Part shown: positions 63,777 to 64,000 of the stretch, piece after piece
Numbering within the stretch: position 1 is the first letter of the stretch
Layout: each line of letters starts with the position of its first letter
From: Aquibaculum sediminis
GTDB lineage: Bacteria > Pseudomonadota > Alphaproteobacteria > Kiloniellales > DSM-21159
DNA length: 64,000 nucleotides
NCBI RefSeq assembly: GCF_040712085.1
Contig: NZ_JBFCVK010000007.1
Coordinates: 164,005 to 228,004 of the forward strand
Reading direction: 5' to 3'
Notes under the pieces: generated by a model
Told to the model about the DNA's origin: nothing
Database searches by the model: none
Seen by the model: the letters and a program-made list of their open reading frames with translations, nothing else
Translations under genes and position numbers: made by a program

Positions 63777-64000
63777 GATCACCGGAGCGGGCTGACATGG
63801 GAGCAGCCGAAGGCGCCCCGAGGGGGCGCTCGATCGACTGGCGGCGTTGTGTGCCGCCAGAGCCTAGCCACTCAGCCCAATCGGTCCAGCGCCAAGTTCT
63901 ACTAGTGTCCCGACTCAGAAGTTTGACGGCCTCAAGCTCGACTCAATCGTAGCGGATTCTGTCTGACTCTTCTGCCTTTGGAGGGTCTGAGATGAGGGGT
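63777..64000. other. right edge: intergenic DNA with possible insertion-sequence end
   Basis: No complete gene. After a CTA triplet near 63900, the sequence GTGTCCCGACTC begins a stretch that ends with GGAGGG and an ATG at 63992 (reading MRG at the window edge). This layout, a TA-flanked terminus followed after about 90 bases by a gene start, resembles the left end of an IS630-type element. The element itself, if any, lies outside the window. Confidence 0.25.

Overview
The window is GC-rich chromosomal DNA of an alphaproteobacterium, probably from the Rhodospirillales/Kiloniellales side (inferred from gene content and order, not from a marker phylogeny). Four blocks support this: ftsB-pdhA-pdhB-pdhC-lpd-lipA-ratA with a lipoyl domain on E1 beta; infA-maf-rng-yacG next to tRNA-Phe; dgt-argS-SPOR-nagZ-scpA-scpB; and mfd-sdhE facing recG. 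No rRNA, prophage or CRISPR array is present. Almost all of the DNA is ordinary single-copy chromosome.

Layout. 1-628: end of an alpha/beta hydrolase gene divergent from an ArsR regulator, with a palindrome between them. 625-8881: long minus-strand pyruvate dehydrogenase and lipoate operon with ftsB upstream. 9030-9988: a DUF433/DUF5615 toxin-antitoxin-like pair. 10146-15041: branched-chain amino-acid-type ABC transporter operon livG-livF-livK-livH-livM, with hairpins placed around livK. 15179-15698: a BrnT-type toxin followed by an HTH antitoxin that lacks a normal start codon. 15730-19220: tRNA-Phe and the infA-maf-rng-yacG-protease operon. 19510-25533: glutamate synthase gltDB. 25640-26719: a secreted four-repeat protein of unknown function preceded by a perfect FNR/FixK-type box.

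26855-31132 (minus) is a six-gene catabolic operon: formamidase-like, GNAT, KDG kinase, KDPG aldolase, SDR and cupin. It is divergent from a D-aminoacylase-like amidohydrolase. 32735-38670 holds a cytochrome c fused to a sulfite-oxidase-like domain, a universal stress protein, an orphan molybdenum hydroxylase large subunit, CysQ and an inositol-monophosphatase-like protein. 38693-45975 is the chromosome-segregation/cell-wall/argS/dgt block. 46045-47728 has tag, purC and a small membrane protein. 47772-50038 has an ECF sigma factor and membrane anti-sigma factor, divergent from an alanine-rich exported protein. 50192-54191 is an amine/amino-acid catabolic trio: aldehyde dehydrogenase, class III aminotransferase and a cyclodeaminase-like protein. 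54201-60159 is mfd, sdhE and recG. 60165-63776 has a lipoprotein, a LuxR-type regulator with a G10 tract in its leader, and an MFS transporter. The last ~100 bases may be the edge of an insertion sequence.

No large undescribed defence or biosynthetic system is visible. The least explained loci are the FNR-box repeat protein, the sigma/anti-sigma/Ala-rich locus, the two toxin-antitoxin pairs, and several regulatory structures: liv intercistronic hairpins, triple TAGYCGCA repeats upstream of the aldehyde dehydrogenase, and the G10 tract before luxR. Promoter and terminator calls are made by eye against consensus; all family assignments come from motif recognition without database search.
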